DNA from: Rugalucina vietnamica
Lineage: Eukaryota > Mollusca > Bivalvia > Lucinida > Lucinidae
Assembly (NCBI GenBank): GCA_964017185.1
Contig: OZ024876.1
Coordinates: 13,331,726 to 13,395,725, forward strand
Length of the DNA: 64,000 nt
Direction of reading: 5' to 3'
Below, piece by piece: positions 1-9,744 of this stretch (positions within the stretch are counted from its first letter, which is position 1; each line of letters starts with the position of its first letter). Both the position numbers and the translations under genes were made by a program. The notes beneath the pieces were generated by a model, which saw only the letters and a list, made by a program, of their open reading frames with translations, had not been told where the DNA came from and searched no databases.

Positions 1-350
1 AATTATTCCCCTTGAAAAAAAATATAAATACTTGTAGGGGAGATTGGGGATGAATAGGCCAGGGGTCAATATTTCAATGTTTGGTGTTTTTACGACTTTC
101 ATCAGGCTAGGATGATCGAAGCCACAACTTGGTTTCCAAGGCGAGTGGCTTATCTCAGTTTTATTTTTATTATCGTTACGAATCTACTTGCCTTTTTGGC
201 ACACGCCACGATCAACCGGTGTGATCCGAGTTTAGTTTCACGAGTTAGTGTCAACTTTACTCTGATGGTTACGCAAATTCATGATTAAGTATGCTATAAC
301 TCGAGACACCCAAATACCCAAACCTCACCATATTAAGTTTATTAGTGATA

Positions 351-352
<2 letters not shown>
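1..352. other. Non-coding left edge
   Basis: AT-rich sequence without a convincing exon, repeat family or RNA gene. A short ORF that runs from here into the TA microsatellite is an artefact of the dinucleotide repeat (it reads Ile-Tyr repeats). Confidence 0.5.

Positions 353-430
<78 letters not shown>
353..430. repeat. (TA)n microsatellite
   Basis: About 39 uninterrupted AT dinucleotides. It abuts the left arm of the large palindrome, and the palindrome symmetry extends three dinucleotides into it. Confidence 0.97.
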
Positions 431-432
<2 letters not shown>

Positions 433-1176
433 AGATTTTATCATCAACAGTGCAAAATCCTATTTGTGCCTGAGCGCGCTTTCGCCTTTCGGCTTCTTCA
501 GAGGCTTACTAAATACTACATAATAAGAGTGTGATATCTACATCTGCCTGTCATAGGCAGTCCAAAACTAGGAGACAAAATGTAATCTAAAAATTCTACA
601 TACTACTCATAACATTGTAAAACCTTATATAACTACATAAGAAATAAACACACCGCTACAAACTAGAAAAATGTAACTACAGCAAAATGGCTACGGAATT
701 TTGAAAATGAAGAAATTTGGAAAATTAAACAGAAATTTAACAAAATTATGATTTTTGTGGGCTAATACATCTTGGAGAGGTTGGAAACAGTGTTAGAACA
801 GTTCTAACACTGTTTCCAACCTCTCCAAGATGTATTAGCCCACAAAAATCATAATTTTGTTAAATTTCTGTTTAATTTTCCAAATTTCTTCATTTTCAAA
901 ATTCCGTAGCCATTTTGCTGTAGTTACATTTTTCTAGTTTGTAGCGGTGTGTTTATTTCTTATGTAGTTATATAAGGTTTTACAATGTTATGAGTAGTAT
1001 GTAGAATTTTTAGATTACATTTTGTCTCCTAGTTTTGGACTGCCTATGACAGGCAGATGTAGATATCACACTCTTATTATGTAGTATTTAGTAAGCCTCT
1101 GAAGAAGCCGAAAGGCGAAAGCGCGCTCAGGCACAAATAGGATTTTGCACTGTTGATGATAAAATCTCCATATATA
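424..1176. repeat. 753 bp perfect palindrome (two 376 bp arms, 1 nt spacer)
   Basis: Base x pairs with base 1600-x. I compared the arms (424-799 and 801-1176) line by line and found no mismatch or gap; the single unpaired base is the A at 800. The centre reads GTTAGAAC-A-GTTCTAAC. The arms hold no coding signal and none of the repeat families found elsewhere in the window. The symmetry breaks at 423/1177, inside or beside TA runs. It could be a very recent inverted duplication, a foldback transposon without a loop, or an assembly artefact from a self-complementary read. Confidence 0.95.
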
Positions 1177-1260
1177 CTTACCGCATATCATTTTAGCATC
1201 CAAATTGGATCCAGTGCTACCGACAAGGTTTGATTGTTTGATGTATATTACCTAAATCTC

Positions 1261-1264
<4 letters not shown>

Positions 1265-1343
<79 letters not shown>
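1265..1343. repeat. (TA)n microsatellite
   Basis: About 39 TA dinucleotides, the second such tract within 1 kb. Together with 353-430 it brackets the perfect palindrome. Confidence 0.97.
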
Positions 1344-1346
<3 letters not shown>

Positions 1347-1977
1347 GTCGCATTTTTTGCGATGATCGAACCTCGCAAAAGTTCAAGCATTGGCAGAATC
1401 GTTAAACCATTATGTTACTCTCATAGAGAACAGTTGATATCATGTCGGGAATCAATGTCCGTTTTCATAAGTATGTTTCAGACATATAACCAGAACTTTG
1501 CCAGTTGGGATGGTAGACTACAGCTATGACTTTTGGGTAGAAATATTTTAGAATGTATGTGATAAAATCAGGTTTTAAATCGGCTGCTTATCTTCCGAAG
1601 CACCACCCGGTGGTAACTCGGAAGAAAGTAGATGGTTCAGGGGACTTCCGATGATCCTTTTGGGGGATTCAAAATCTCCTAAAACTGCGAATAATTCTTA
1701 TTGCGTGCGTCTTAATATGCCGAACGGACTGTCATGCAACAACGCCAACAACACGCTAAAATGCAACCCGGCACGCAAACTTGTTCTCAGTTTCATCAAA
1801 AATCATTATTAAAATCACCATTAAAAGTTAATTAGAAATTCTTAATCCTCCTGATGGAACGAACTAGGAAAAATTTGCAATTTTTCGGAGAGAAAATAAA
1901 ATTTGACGCATGCAAACTTAAAAAATACTGGGTACCAAATTTATCGCATGATTGCATAGGCGGCACAATTAATTCAC
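1344..1977. other. Non-coding spacer
   Basis: Moderately AT-rich single-copy-looking sequence. I see no gene, RNA or recognised repeat in it. Confidence 0.4.
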
Positions 1978-2430
1978 GTGCTGCACGTGGTTGCACGACA
2001 TTTCCAAGTTTCAGATTATTTAAATATATCTAGCTGCAAAAGAGGAATACACACTGATGTACTTTTGTCTGCGCTTCAAGACTGGGTAAACGGTTGTATA
2101 AGTCCAAGTTGTTTTGGATTTGTTTTGGACAGTTCCGTTTTTCGAGTAACTATGGGTCCATATGACTTTTCGAATAATGAAAGACATGTACACACAATAG
2201 ACGGACACAACAAGTGTTTATATGCGAAGCTTAATAAGCGATACAGAAAAAATACCATCAATAACGTGGTCCAACTTGCTGAACTTGTTAACATATCGAC
2301 AAGGTGCAATATGAGCGAACGGTACAAAACTCTAGGTAAATGGCTTGTGTGGGTCAATGGGGACGCATTCTCTATTTTTCACCATGCGTGGCATTGGGAC
2401 GTTTCGCCACTTTTGATTCACGGCATGTAA
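1978..2430 (+). CDS. Unrecognised 150-codon ORF, possibly spurious
   Basis: An open frame of 150 codons starting at an ATG that follows CACGTGC. I do not recognise the protein: there is no signal peptide, clear membrane segment or known motif. Its stop codon lies in the first bases of a duplicated segment (2426-2613), so the end of the frame is set by that duplication. In this AT-rich DNA nothing else of this length is open except repeats and the reverse transcriptase, which is the main reason to list it. It has no supporting splice or promoter context and could be chance, or an exon of an unknown gene. Confidence 0.2.
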   Translation: MLHVVARHFQVSDYLNISSCKRGIHTDVLLSALQDWVNGCISPSCFGFVLDSSVFRVTMGPYDFSNNERHVHTIDGHNKCLYAKLNKRYRKNTINNVVQLAELVNISTRCNMSERYKTLGKWLVWVNGDAFSIFHHAWHWDVSPLLIHGM

Positions 2431-2613
2431 AGAACGCTTTAAGTTATGTATGCTGTCTGGCTGTAGTCGGTTTGAATGATGCTGAGTGACGCATCCCAGT
2501 CCTTCATTGAAAGGCGGCATGACTGTAAAGAACGCTTTAAGTTATGTATGCTGTAGTCGGTTTGAATGATGCTGAGTGACGCATCCCAGTCCTTCGTTGA
2601 AAGACGGCATGAC
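2426..2613. repeat. Tandem duplication, about 98 + 90 bp
   Basis: Two adjacent copies (2426-2523 and 2524-2613), both starting TGTAAAGAACGC and ending GGCATGAC. The first has 8 extra bases (CTGTCTGG region); otherwise only about two substitutions separate them, so the duplication is recent. Confidence 0.92.
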
Positions 2614-2833
2614 AACGATCGACGTCTTCGAGGGCACCCAGATGGCATCCTTTCCGCTGGTCTCTCAGTAGATCGAATAGCTTACCCGCTCTCCGTTTCA
2701 CTTCTTGTCCTCGGTCCACTTCTGTGTTGAGAGCCGACGGGAACATCAGCTGATCGTAAGAAGTTATCTGGACTCGGAAATGAGACTTCTTATCCAGGGG
2801 GACTTAAGGGACTCGTTTATCTCGATGCTTACA
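2537..2833 (-). CDS. Unrecognised open frame on the minus strand, low support
   Basis: A minus-strand frame is open from about 2833 down to about 2537; its first ATG is at 2746. The translated part is hydrophilic and charged (for example EVKRRAGKLFDLLRDQRKG), unlike the low-complexity translations of most of this window. It then runs into the tandem duplication at 2524-2613, which adds a repeated stretch. I do not recognise the product. It may be a fragment of an exon or a decayed gene with a duplicated 3' part, or chance. Confidence 0.2.
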
Positions 2834-3573
2834 GAGGAGTGATATTATAGTGAGTTCCCATGACATGTAAATAAAAAGCAGAAATTTTGCTGAAATTAAA
2901 CTCCGCGGTTCGATGAATTTGAATATTTTTAAACAAGATGTTTTGCATTTTTTTCTGTGTGTTCAAACGTTGTAAATGAAAGCGACGTTACGTCATTAAA
3001 GAGTGCCTTTACGTTAACACCTCCTTGTTTCAAACCCCCATAAAATCTTTGATAATTACGTTAGAAAGTTAAGATAAATTGCAAAATGCTCATAAAGTAT
3101 TCTACGTTCTTGATTTATCAAAAACTGAAAATCGACTTTTTGTGGCATAAGGTCGATTTCTATCCGGAAAGGCTCATATGTTGAGTTTAAAGAAAACCAA
3201 CACTGAATGCAGTTAAATGTAACAAAATCTAAAATGAAAAAGTTTATTACACAAACCTGTACAATTCCTAATTTTGGCGGCCATCTTGGATGGCGGCCAT
3301 TTTGAAGACTTTCGCCGGCCTAAATTTTTATACACGGACCTGTTTCATAGACTACTATCATATATCTTTCAAAAAAAGCCATCAAACCTTAAGGCCAAGA
3401 TCGTGTAGGGTAAACCAAAATTTTGACATCTCCTGGATTTTGGATCTCGGGCTAATGCTTACGTACTGTTATACTTGCCGTCCACACACCGTATGGAAAA
3501 GTGAAGTCTTTGAAGAAAATAAGACTTAAATTGAGCATGATATAGTAATAAGCACTATTGATTCTTCTTTATT
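2834..3573. other. Non-coding spacer
   Basis: No gene or RNA seen. Around 3280-3305 a short direct repeat of GGCGGCCAT flanks TTGGATG, similar to the GGCGGCCATCTTGG phrase found in R6 elements. Confidence 0.4.
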
Positions 3574-3807
3574 GAGCCTGTGCATGAGAAAACCAACAAT
3601 TTGCATGGGCAAAAACAAAGCCGCAGATCAGCTTCGCGGTAACCGCGAAGCTGATCAGCGCCTTTGTTTTTGCTACACGGATAGTACGATCCCTCTCCTA
3701 CTTAAATACAAAATTTCAAGCCTCTAACCATCTTCTGTGACTGTACAGGCCGGTTTGTGTCAGACCTGGTCGGAAACCCAAATTGTTGGTTTTCTCATGC
3801 ACAGGCT
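3574..3807. mobile_element. R1 palindromic MITE
   Basis: Terminal inverted repeats of about 30 bp (GAGCCTGTGCATGAGAAAAC at the left, its complement at the right) and an internal hairpin GATCAGCTTCGCGGT/ACCGCGAAGCTGATC. Flanked by TTATT on both sides (3569-3573 and 3808-3812), a likely target site duplication. No coding capacity. Confidence 0.85.
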
Positions 3808-4003
3808 TTATTAAATGTAGAGAAGACAGCAATCCCTGTGGCAATGCATAGCCTGAAATACGAAACAAGAAAATGTTACATACGATAACCGACGAACATG
3901 ACGTTAGTTTATGGGTTTGGGGAATTACTTAAATTACTATGTATTGAAAGCAAAGGGCAGGTTATAATTAATATACAACATGACCAATGTCACTGATATC
4001 GCT

Positions 4004-4567
4004 CACCTGAATTTATTTGGCCTTTATCTGGCTAAGGTGATGTTGGTATAGGTAAAAGTAAAAAAAGGCCTTAAATACTCACACATTTTCTACCAAGTTT
4101 CTGGTCACAAGCTACAATACCTTCTGGAAAATCCCGAGTTTCCACTTTTTTCCTATTGAATAGCCTATGCAACCATATTTGACGTAAAATAAGTCGAGAT
4201 AAACCCAAGGTCATGGTTTATATAAAGTATAAAGTATACAAGATGCTACCATATATGGGCATGACGGTCATCTTGGTCAGGCATGTGACCTGGACTATTT
4301 ATACATACTTAAGTTTCCACATCCTAAGGATACCACATATAGAATTGGCTTTGATTAGTCAAAAGGTTTCTGAGAAAATTAAGTATTACATTTAATATGT
4401 AAATGACCTTTAGCCAAGGTCAAGAAATGACCATGACCTTAAATACTCACATAACTTCATTACTCAAAGACTTCCTGAAAAACCCAATGGTTTCCATTTT
4501 TCCCATTAAAAAGCCCATGTGACAAAAATTGACCTTTTCGTAAAATTGGTCAAGTCAACCCAAGGTC
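4004..4567 (+). mobile_element. R6 element, left part
   Basis: Begins near GCTCACCTGAATTT and carries the R6 phrases GGGCATGACGGTCATCTTGG and CATGTGACCTGG with repeated AAGGTCA words. It is interrupted at 4568 by an R3 element. No coding capacity seen. Confidence 0.55.
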
Positions 4568-4819
4568 ATGACGACAGACTTCATACAAACAATTAGACCC
4601 TCATAACATCGCGAACACTTGCCCATGCAACATACAGATATTTTTTGCAGCAGTAAACATTAAAAAAAATCTTCGGAACAATTGTGATATTTTCAATACG
4701 TCTGCTCAAAACATTGATTGTGGGTACCAGGTAGAACCTCGCTGAGGCCCCCATCCTATGTTCTGGATCAGAAATAAGGAAAATAGGTATACCCTTGTTT
4801 GTATGAAGTCTGTCGTCAT
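4568..4819. mobile_element. R3 palindromic MITE with 25 bp perfect terminal inverted repeats
   Basis: The segment is bounded by a perfect 25 bp inverted repeat (4568-4592 and 4795-4819, starting ATGACGACAGACTTC). Inside are R3 hallmarks: ACTTGCCCATGCAACATAC, GCTCAAAACATTGATTGTGG and GGAAAATAGGTATACCC. The ends differ from other R3 copies, so the outer repeat may have been acquired separately. Confidence 0.7.
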
Positions 4820-4967
4820 CTGCGTGGAGATAAACTGTACACAATTTATTCTCATATTTTGATTCTACAATGATAAACACATTTCTCGGACGTTGATTTG
4901 TTTTGCGGCTTAGTACTGAAGATTTCAATTAAAGTTGCGCTTCTTTTTGCCTAGTCAGCTAATCTGA

Positions 4968-5280
4968 GCCGAAGGCTCACACGTGAACTTATATACCCAT
5001 GCTCTGGTGGTCGTTGCCGTCGTTGTCCACCGAGCCAATCAAAGCCAAACCTCACGTGGAGCATCTTTAGGAAGGGGGGACAATGTTTATATAAAGACCC
5101 AGGTCACATGACCAAGATGGCCGCCAGGACTAATAATAGCACAAATTAAAAAAAAAACTTTATCCCTTGAACCAGTGAACCGATTTCAACAAAACCTGAT
5201 ATGTAGCATCGGGAACTCTTGCCCATTATAAACAAGTTTTACTATATAAAAGTGGGGTACAAGGTGGTACACATTTCACG
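4968..5280 (-). mobile_element. R6 element, reverse orientation
   Basis: Starts with CTGAGCCGAAGGCTCACACG (the R6 terminal hairpin, degenerate) and contains GCCAATCAAAGCC and GTCACATGACCAAGATGGCC, which are R6 phrases read on the other strand. Confidence 0.7.
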
Positions 5281-5989
5281 GTCATGCTATCGTAATAAAT
5301 TAGACCTCATAAAATTCTTCTGAACTACAACATAACACCTGTGATACTTTTAACCTTTTTTTCATTTTCTGTGTACGTAAGGATGGACCTGTAATGTCCA
5401 TTTCAAAGTAAACGGTTTGGTTGGCCTATGGCGTCTAAACATCTGCTGAATAATTGCATAAAGGCGTACCTGGAAGTCAAAGGGTGGTTACTTTCTGAAG
5501 AATACAATATCATTGATTCTGACATTTTTAAGCCGAAAACGGCATGATTTTGTTTTTCAGTACATTTTTAACTTAGTGGCTTTTCCCTAGAAATTTCGAC
5601 GGTTACCAAATATTTTGTTTGTTTGTTTGAACTGATGCTTAACGTCCCAGTCAACAGCTAATGGCTATGTCGGGACGCTGCCTCCATTTTATGGGACTTT
5701 AACCCAAAATTAGGACGTCATGACACCCAAAAAAAGCTTCGAATATAACCACCCAACAAAACCAACATGGTTTATATGTATAGATAGTTTGACATGAGCC
5801 ACTTTTCCTGTGCAGGCTCAGACCCGAGCGGTTAACCAGTAATCAGATGGCCAGTCATTAACGAAGAAGCTTTGCCTGGAGGCACAAGCAGCCCATCTTT
5901 TTCTTTAGGCCTCAATGGGCGGGGCCCATACTCCCACCCGACCACACTTATATTTAATCAGATCTAGAGTCCAAATGTCAAAATCGTCA
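5281..5989. other. Non-coding spacer
   Basis: AT-rich and without a supported gene. 5640-5930 has a slightly higher GC content with words such as CCCAGTCAACAGC and GGGACGCTGCCTCC; it may be an old unnamed repeat, but nothing identifies it. Confidence 0.35.
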
Positions 5990-6290
5990 TGTGTCATGCT
6001 GATTTGCAATAATAATGACCAAAATTATGATATCGCATTGTTTGCATGCTCTGGCGTCCGTCGTCGTTGTCATTGTCGTTCACAATCTTTAAGCATCTCC
6101 TCTGAAACCACTGGGCCAATCTAAGCCATGCCTCATGTGTAGCATACTTACGAGAGGGGGGAATGAAAGTATGTAAAATCGTCCAGGTCACATAACCAAG
6201 ATGGACACCAGGGCTATAAATAGTTTTAAAAACATTTCAAAATTTTCTTCTCTGGAGCCGGTGGACCGATTTCACCGAAACTTTGTAAGA
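5990..6290 (-). mobile_element. R6 fragment, reverse orientation
   Basis: Contains GCATGCTCTGGCGTCCGTCG, CCACTGGGCCAATC and GGTCACATAACCAAGATGG, the order expected for an R6 3' half read on the complementary strand. Confidence 0.65.
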
Positions 6291-6535
6291 AGCATGGGAG
6301 ATTCCAACATACAAAAAGTATTGTCGGTTTAGATTCATTTTCTTACCAAAGTTTTATATATTTGGACCCATTTAGATTATACTAGTCATTGTATCGACTG
6401 CCCTGTTGAAAATTGCAAAATTACAGTAATTCTCTTTGGCTCCATGTTGCCAAATCTATAGGGTCACTGAAGAAGCTTCGGTATGGCCCATCCCCCTTTT
6501 TCATTAATATGTTCACAGTTTTAGTTTTATCTATA
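6291..6535 (+). repeat. R2 repeat copy
   Basis: Holds CTTTGGCTCCATGTTGCC, GGGTCACTGAAGAAGC and GGTATGGCCCATCC followed by TTCATTAATATGTTCAC. The same blocks occur in opposite orientation at 31560-31960, which confirms a dispersed family. No coding sequence. Confidence 0.7.
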
Positions 6536-7747
6536 AATGATGACTTTGTACTGATCTTGTGATGACCGTTGACCTATTTTACAGCAAGTTAGTCACATAG
6601 GCTTTTAATGACCTTTTAGGCTTTTTCTATATATCTATTTGGCAACATAGACATTTCAATGGGAAAATTGTAAACTTTGGACTTTTTTTTCCAGAAAGTT
6701 TTGTAACCTTTTACCTAAATGTCTAGTACTGATAAACAGTGAGTCTACTGAGTTAATGAAGTTATGTTTGTATTCGAGGTCAAGGTCATTTGTATTTCAT
6801 GTCAATGAAATTCTGACGTTTTTCCTCTTTAAATGGCCTCTAGTATACCGTAGTATTTATCAACAGTTTGAAAACGTCACCAAATTGAGCTATTATACAC
6901 ATTTCAGTTACATTTCTTATTTTGCCTAGTATTTAAGGCTGTCACAGTGTATCTTTTTTTCAAATTTAATCAGGAATTTAAAGATATCTGTATTAATTGA
7001 AAGTGGTTTAATGGCAATTTAAGTTTCATTGGATGCCATTCCCTGCAATTTGTTCACCACACCAGACGCAATTTATTTTAGTATCGCCATTAGAAAACCT
7101 GTGTGTTCTTGCATGCAACAACAATGACACAGCTGAACTGTACGTATGCTTTCACAAAGAAGGCAGTACATATCATCTTCTGAAAATTTACACTCACTTT
7201 CAATAACTATAAAGTACTTAACTTATGGATCTACGTTGGTCACACAAAAGTAACATTTTCCATTGTCAGGGTTTATCTTCTCAAGTCTAAAATATGAGCA
7301 ATAAAATAGGCGTTTGTATTATTGAAGGACTTCTTCGATAGGTCGAGTCAGTTTAAAGAAGCTTCCCAGCAACATTTTGCAACATTAGCGTTGGGCACTG
7401 AGTTATTTTCCCATATTCTACATTTCATCCCAAGCCCGTATTCATCATCACATCGCCCTTGGGATGCAATTACTATACTGTATTCAACTGTATAAGGTTT
7501 ACGCGGCAACTTTTATATTCATATTCAAGTTACCGGCTATTCCATCTACTCAAGGTGGGGGGAAATGTTGACCTCAGTAATCATACAGCTTTATTCTCAA
7601 CCTACACGGCATACTCCACTCAACTCATGCAGATAATCTGTTCAGTCAATCGTGTGAGCGTATAATTGTTCGATTTGGTTTGCACATGTCCCACTCACAC
7701 TTGAACTCAACTCGAATTTCGAGTAAACGTTGAGTGTAGGCGACGGG
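6536..7747. other. Non-coding spacer
   Basis: No gene, RNA or recognised repeat in about 1.2 kb apart from AAGGTCAAGGTCA-like words near 6780 that resemble R6 debris. Short ORFs here look like chance. Confidence 0.35.
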
Positions 7748-7886
7748 CGCAGGACATTTCGTCTAAAACCATTTCGTCTAAAAGACATTTCGTCTAAAGG
7801 ACATTTGGTCTAAAAGACATTTCGTCTAAATGACATTTCGTTTAATGGACATTTCGTCTAATGGACAATTCGTCTAAAAATCAAGC
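7748..7886. repeat. Minisatellite, unit near GGACATTTCGTCTAAAA
   Basis: About eight imperfect copies of a 17-18 bp unit with variants (GGACATTTGGTCTAAAA, TGACATTTCGTTTAATG). It is followed by a 24 bp A tract at 7899-7922. Confidence 0.92.
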
Positions 7887-7950
7887 AGATTTGGTCTGAA
7901 AAAAAAAAAAAAAAAAAAAAAAATAGACCAAATATCGCACCCTACTTTAC

Positions 7951-8213
7951 ATTACGAAAACATGCCCATGCAATATACAGATATTTTTTAACCCCCCAAA
8001 AATTGCAAATTTTCTGCTGATTTTTTTTTATTTTTCTTATTTTTGCTCAAAACATAGATTGTGGGTACACGTTAGAACCGGCGAGGCGGTTCTAACGAGT
8101 ACCCACAATCTATGTTTTGGAGCAAAAATAAGAAAAATAGGTATACCCCTGCAAACCCCATTTTTTCTATATAAAAGTGGGGTTCAAGGGGGTATACATT
8201 TTACGGACAGGTG
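7951..8213. mobile_element. R3 palindromic MITE, near full length
   Basis: Left end ATTACGAAAACATGCCCATG, right end GGTATACATTTTACGGACAG, and a central hairpin with GTGGGTAC and GTACCCAC arms around AACCGGCGAGGCGGTT. No coding sequence. The two halves are complementary over most of their length. Confidence 0.85.
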
Positions 8214-8461
8214 TTCATGATGCTCAGCATAGTCTGATTGACGAAACATCAGTGTATCTGTTGTTTCTCTATTTAAGTAATTGAACATTCTGTGAAATAC
8301 CAGGAGACTGATGAGGTGATAACACACGCACAAAATGTCATTGTTTTGCAACATTATCTCAATCCTGCACCGATCATAAATTCTCAAGAGAGTTTAATAA
8401 GCTTCTTAGAAGAAGAGATTTTTTCTCGTAATATCGGTTTTTATATCCTTTGATTCTTTAA

Positions 8462-8720
8462 TGAGCCGCGTCATTGGAAAACCGGTTTTGCGTATGCAAA
8501 ACGAAAGGCGCAGATCAGCTATGTAGTAAATGCACACCTGATCAGCACCTTTGTATTCGCTACAGCACCTTTGTATTCGCTACACGGATAGTACAATTCA
8601 TACTCTACTTCTACCCAAAGTTTCAAGATTCTAGCTTTCTTCTGTGGGTGTATAGGCTAGTTTGTTTGCGTCTTACCTAGTCGGAAATCCCACATACCGA
8701 TTTTCTCGAGTCGCCGCTCA
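8462..8720. mobile_element. R1 palindromic MITE with TTAA duplication
   Basis: Left end TGAGCCGCGTCATTGG, right end complementary (CGAGTCGCCGCTCA). TTAA occurs directly before and after, a likely target duplication. A direct duplication of CACCTTTGTATTCGCTACA near 8547-8585 is private to this copy. Confidence 0.85.
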
Positions 8721-8930
8721 TTAATGTGTCAAGAGGAAGGAATAACGTTTATAAAACATAATGTGCTCGGGACTAAGACAGCGAACCTAGAATATTCTTT
8801 AAAGTCGACTTAGACAAAAACCTTGCATCTAAGGAACAACTTTACACCACGGCATATTGTCGATTTGGTATAATTTACAGGTGTACATTCTAGTTTGTGT
8901 CAGATCTGGCCCCATGTTTATTAAACATTT

Positions 8931-9235
8931 GTCATGCTCCACTCAGCTGAGACTAAAATGTACGTTTTTATATTTTAGTTAAGTTTTGGGTAACTTTGTG
9001 GCCACCTATTGGAAAAAAACTGCTCTCTCGGCTTACGATATGTTTTCATAGAATTAGTACCTGACTGTTAAGTTTTATCCCCACCTCGGTTTCAAGTTTG
9101 AGTGGGAATTTTTTTCTGATTGCCCCATTTCCTCATCATTGCCTAAATTTACCTTTTATCCTGCTTATAAAGTTTAAAATGCCAACAATGTTTGCATTTT
9201 AAGATTTAGTAACAGGATAAATTACAGCTCTCCTA
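8931..9235. mobile_element. Palindromic MITE (CATGCTCAGCTCAGC type) split by an R4 tail
   Basis: The parts 8931-8958 and 9157-9235 match consecutive parts of the intact element at 36071-36262 (CATGCTC..CTCAGCTGA, then ATCCTGCTTATAAA and AAAATGCCAACA). Between them lies an R4 3' tail (8959-9156), so the retroelement inserted into this MITE. Confidence 0.7.
8959..9156 (+). mobile_element. R4 retroelement, short 3' tail
   Basis: Begins at TGTACGTTTTTATATT and ends at the R4 3' terminus (CTCATCATTGCCTAAATTTACCTTT). It is a 5'-truncated copy of about 200 bp. Confidence 0.8.
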
Positions 9236-9282
9236 CTCTAAACCCGAATTTTCAATCAATTTTGATTATTTTTGTACTTATT

Positions 9283-9708
9283 TGTTGTCCATGATTATTC
9301 ATTGACTAGCTAGAAATTCACCACGAGGACCGAACAACTGACTAAATGCTGTGAACCACTGCAGAAGCTGAGGGTGAGGTTAGGTACCTGTAAAATCGAT
9401 TTAAGCCCGCCAGTAATTTTACATTACTGATCGTTCCAAGGCGATACTTCTGTGGTGGTTCTTATTGTTTTATGTCTTGGTGTTTAATTTTTTTTTGTGC
9501 TGTTGGCGCCTTATGTATATTTTTAGTTAAGTTTAGGTAACTAAGTGGCCACCTATTGGGAAAATAGCTGCTCATTCGGCTAACGATATTTTTTCATTGT
9601 ATAAATACCTGATTGTTATTTTAGTTTTTTTTTCCCACCTCGGTTTTTGGAGTGGGAATCTTTTTTTGAATGTGCCTTTTCCTGATCGTTGCCTTCTTGT
9701 ACCTTTCT
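9283..9708 (+). mobile_element. R4 retroelement, 5'-truncated 3' tail
   Basis: Contains the ordered R4 3' markers: CATTGACTAGCTAG, CACCACGAGGACCGAACAAC, CACTGCAGAAGCTGAGGGTG, GTGGCCACCTATTGGG, CCCACCTCGGTTTTTGGAGT and a 3' end near TTGTACCTTT. There is no coding part. Confidence 0.88.
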
Positions 9709-9744
9709 ATGAGCAGTTTACATTTCATGCTCAGCTCAAATTGC

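Noticed and set aside
281-523. 80-codon ORF with Ile-Tyr repeats
   Set aside because: It is the (TA)n microsatellite read through; the remainder is the palindrome arm.
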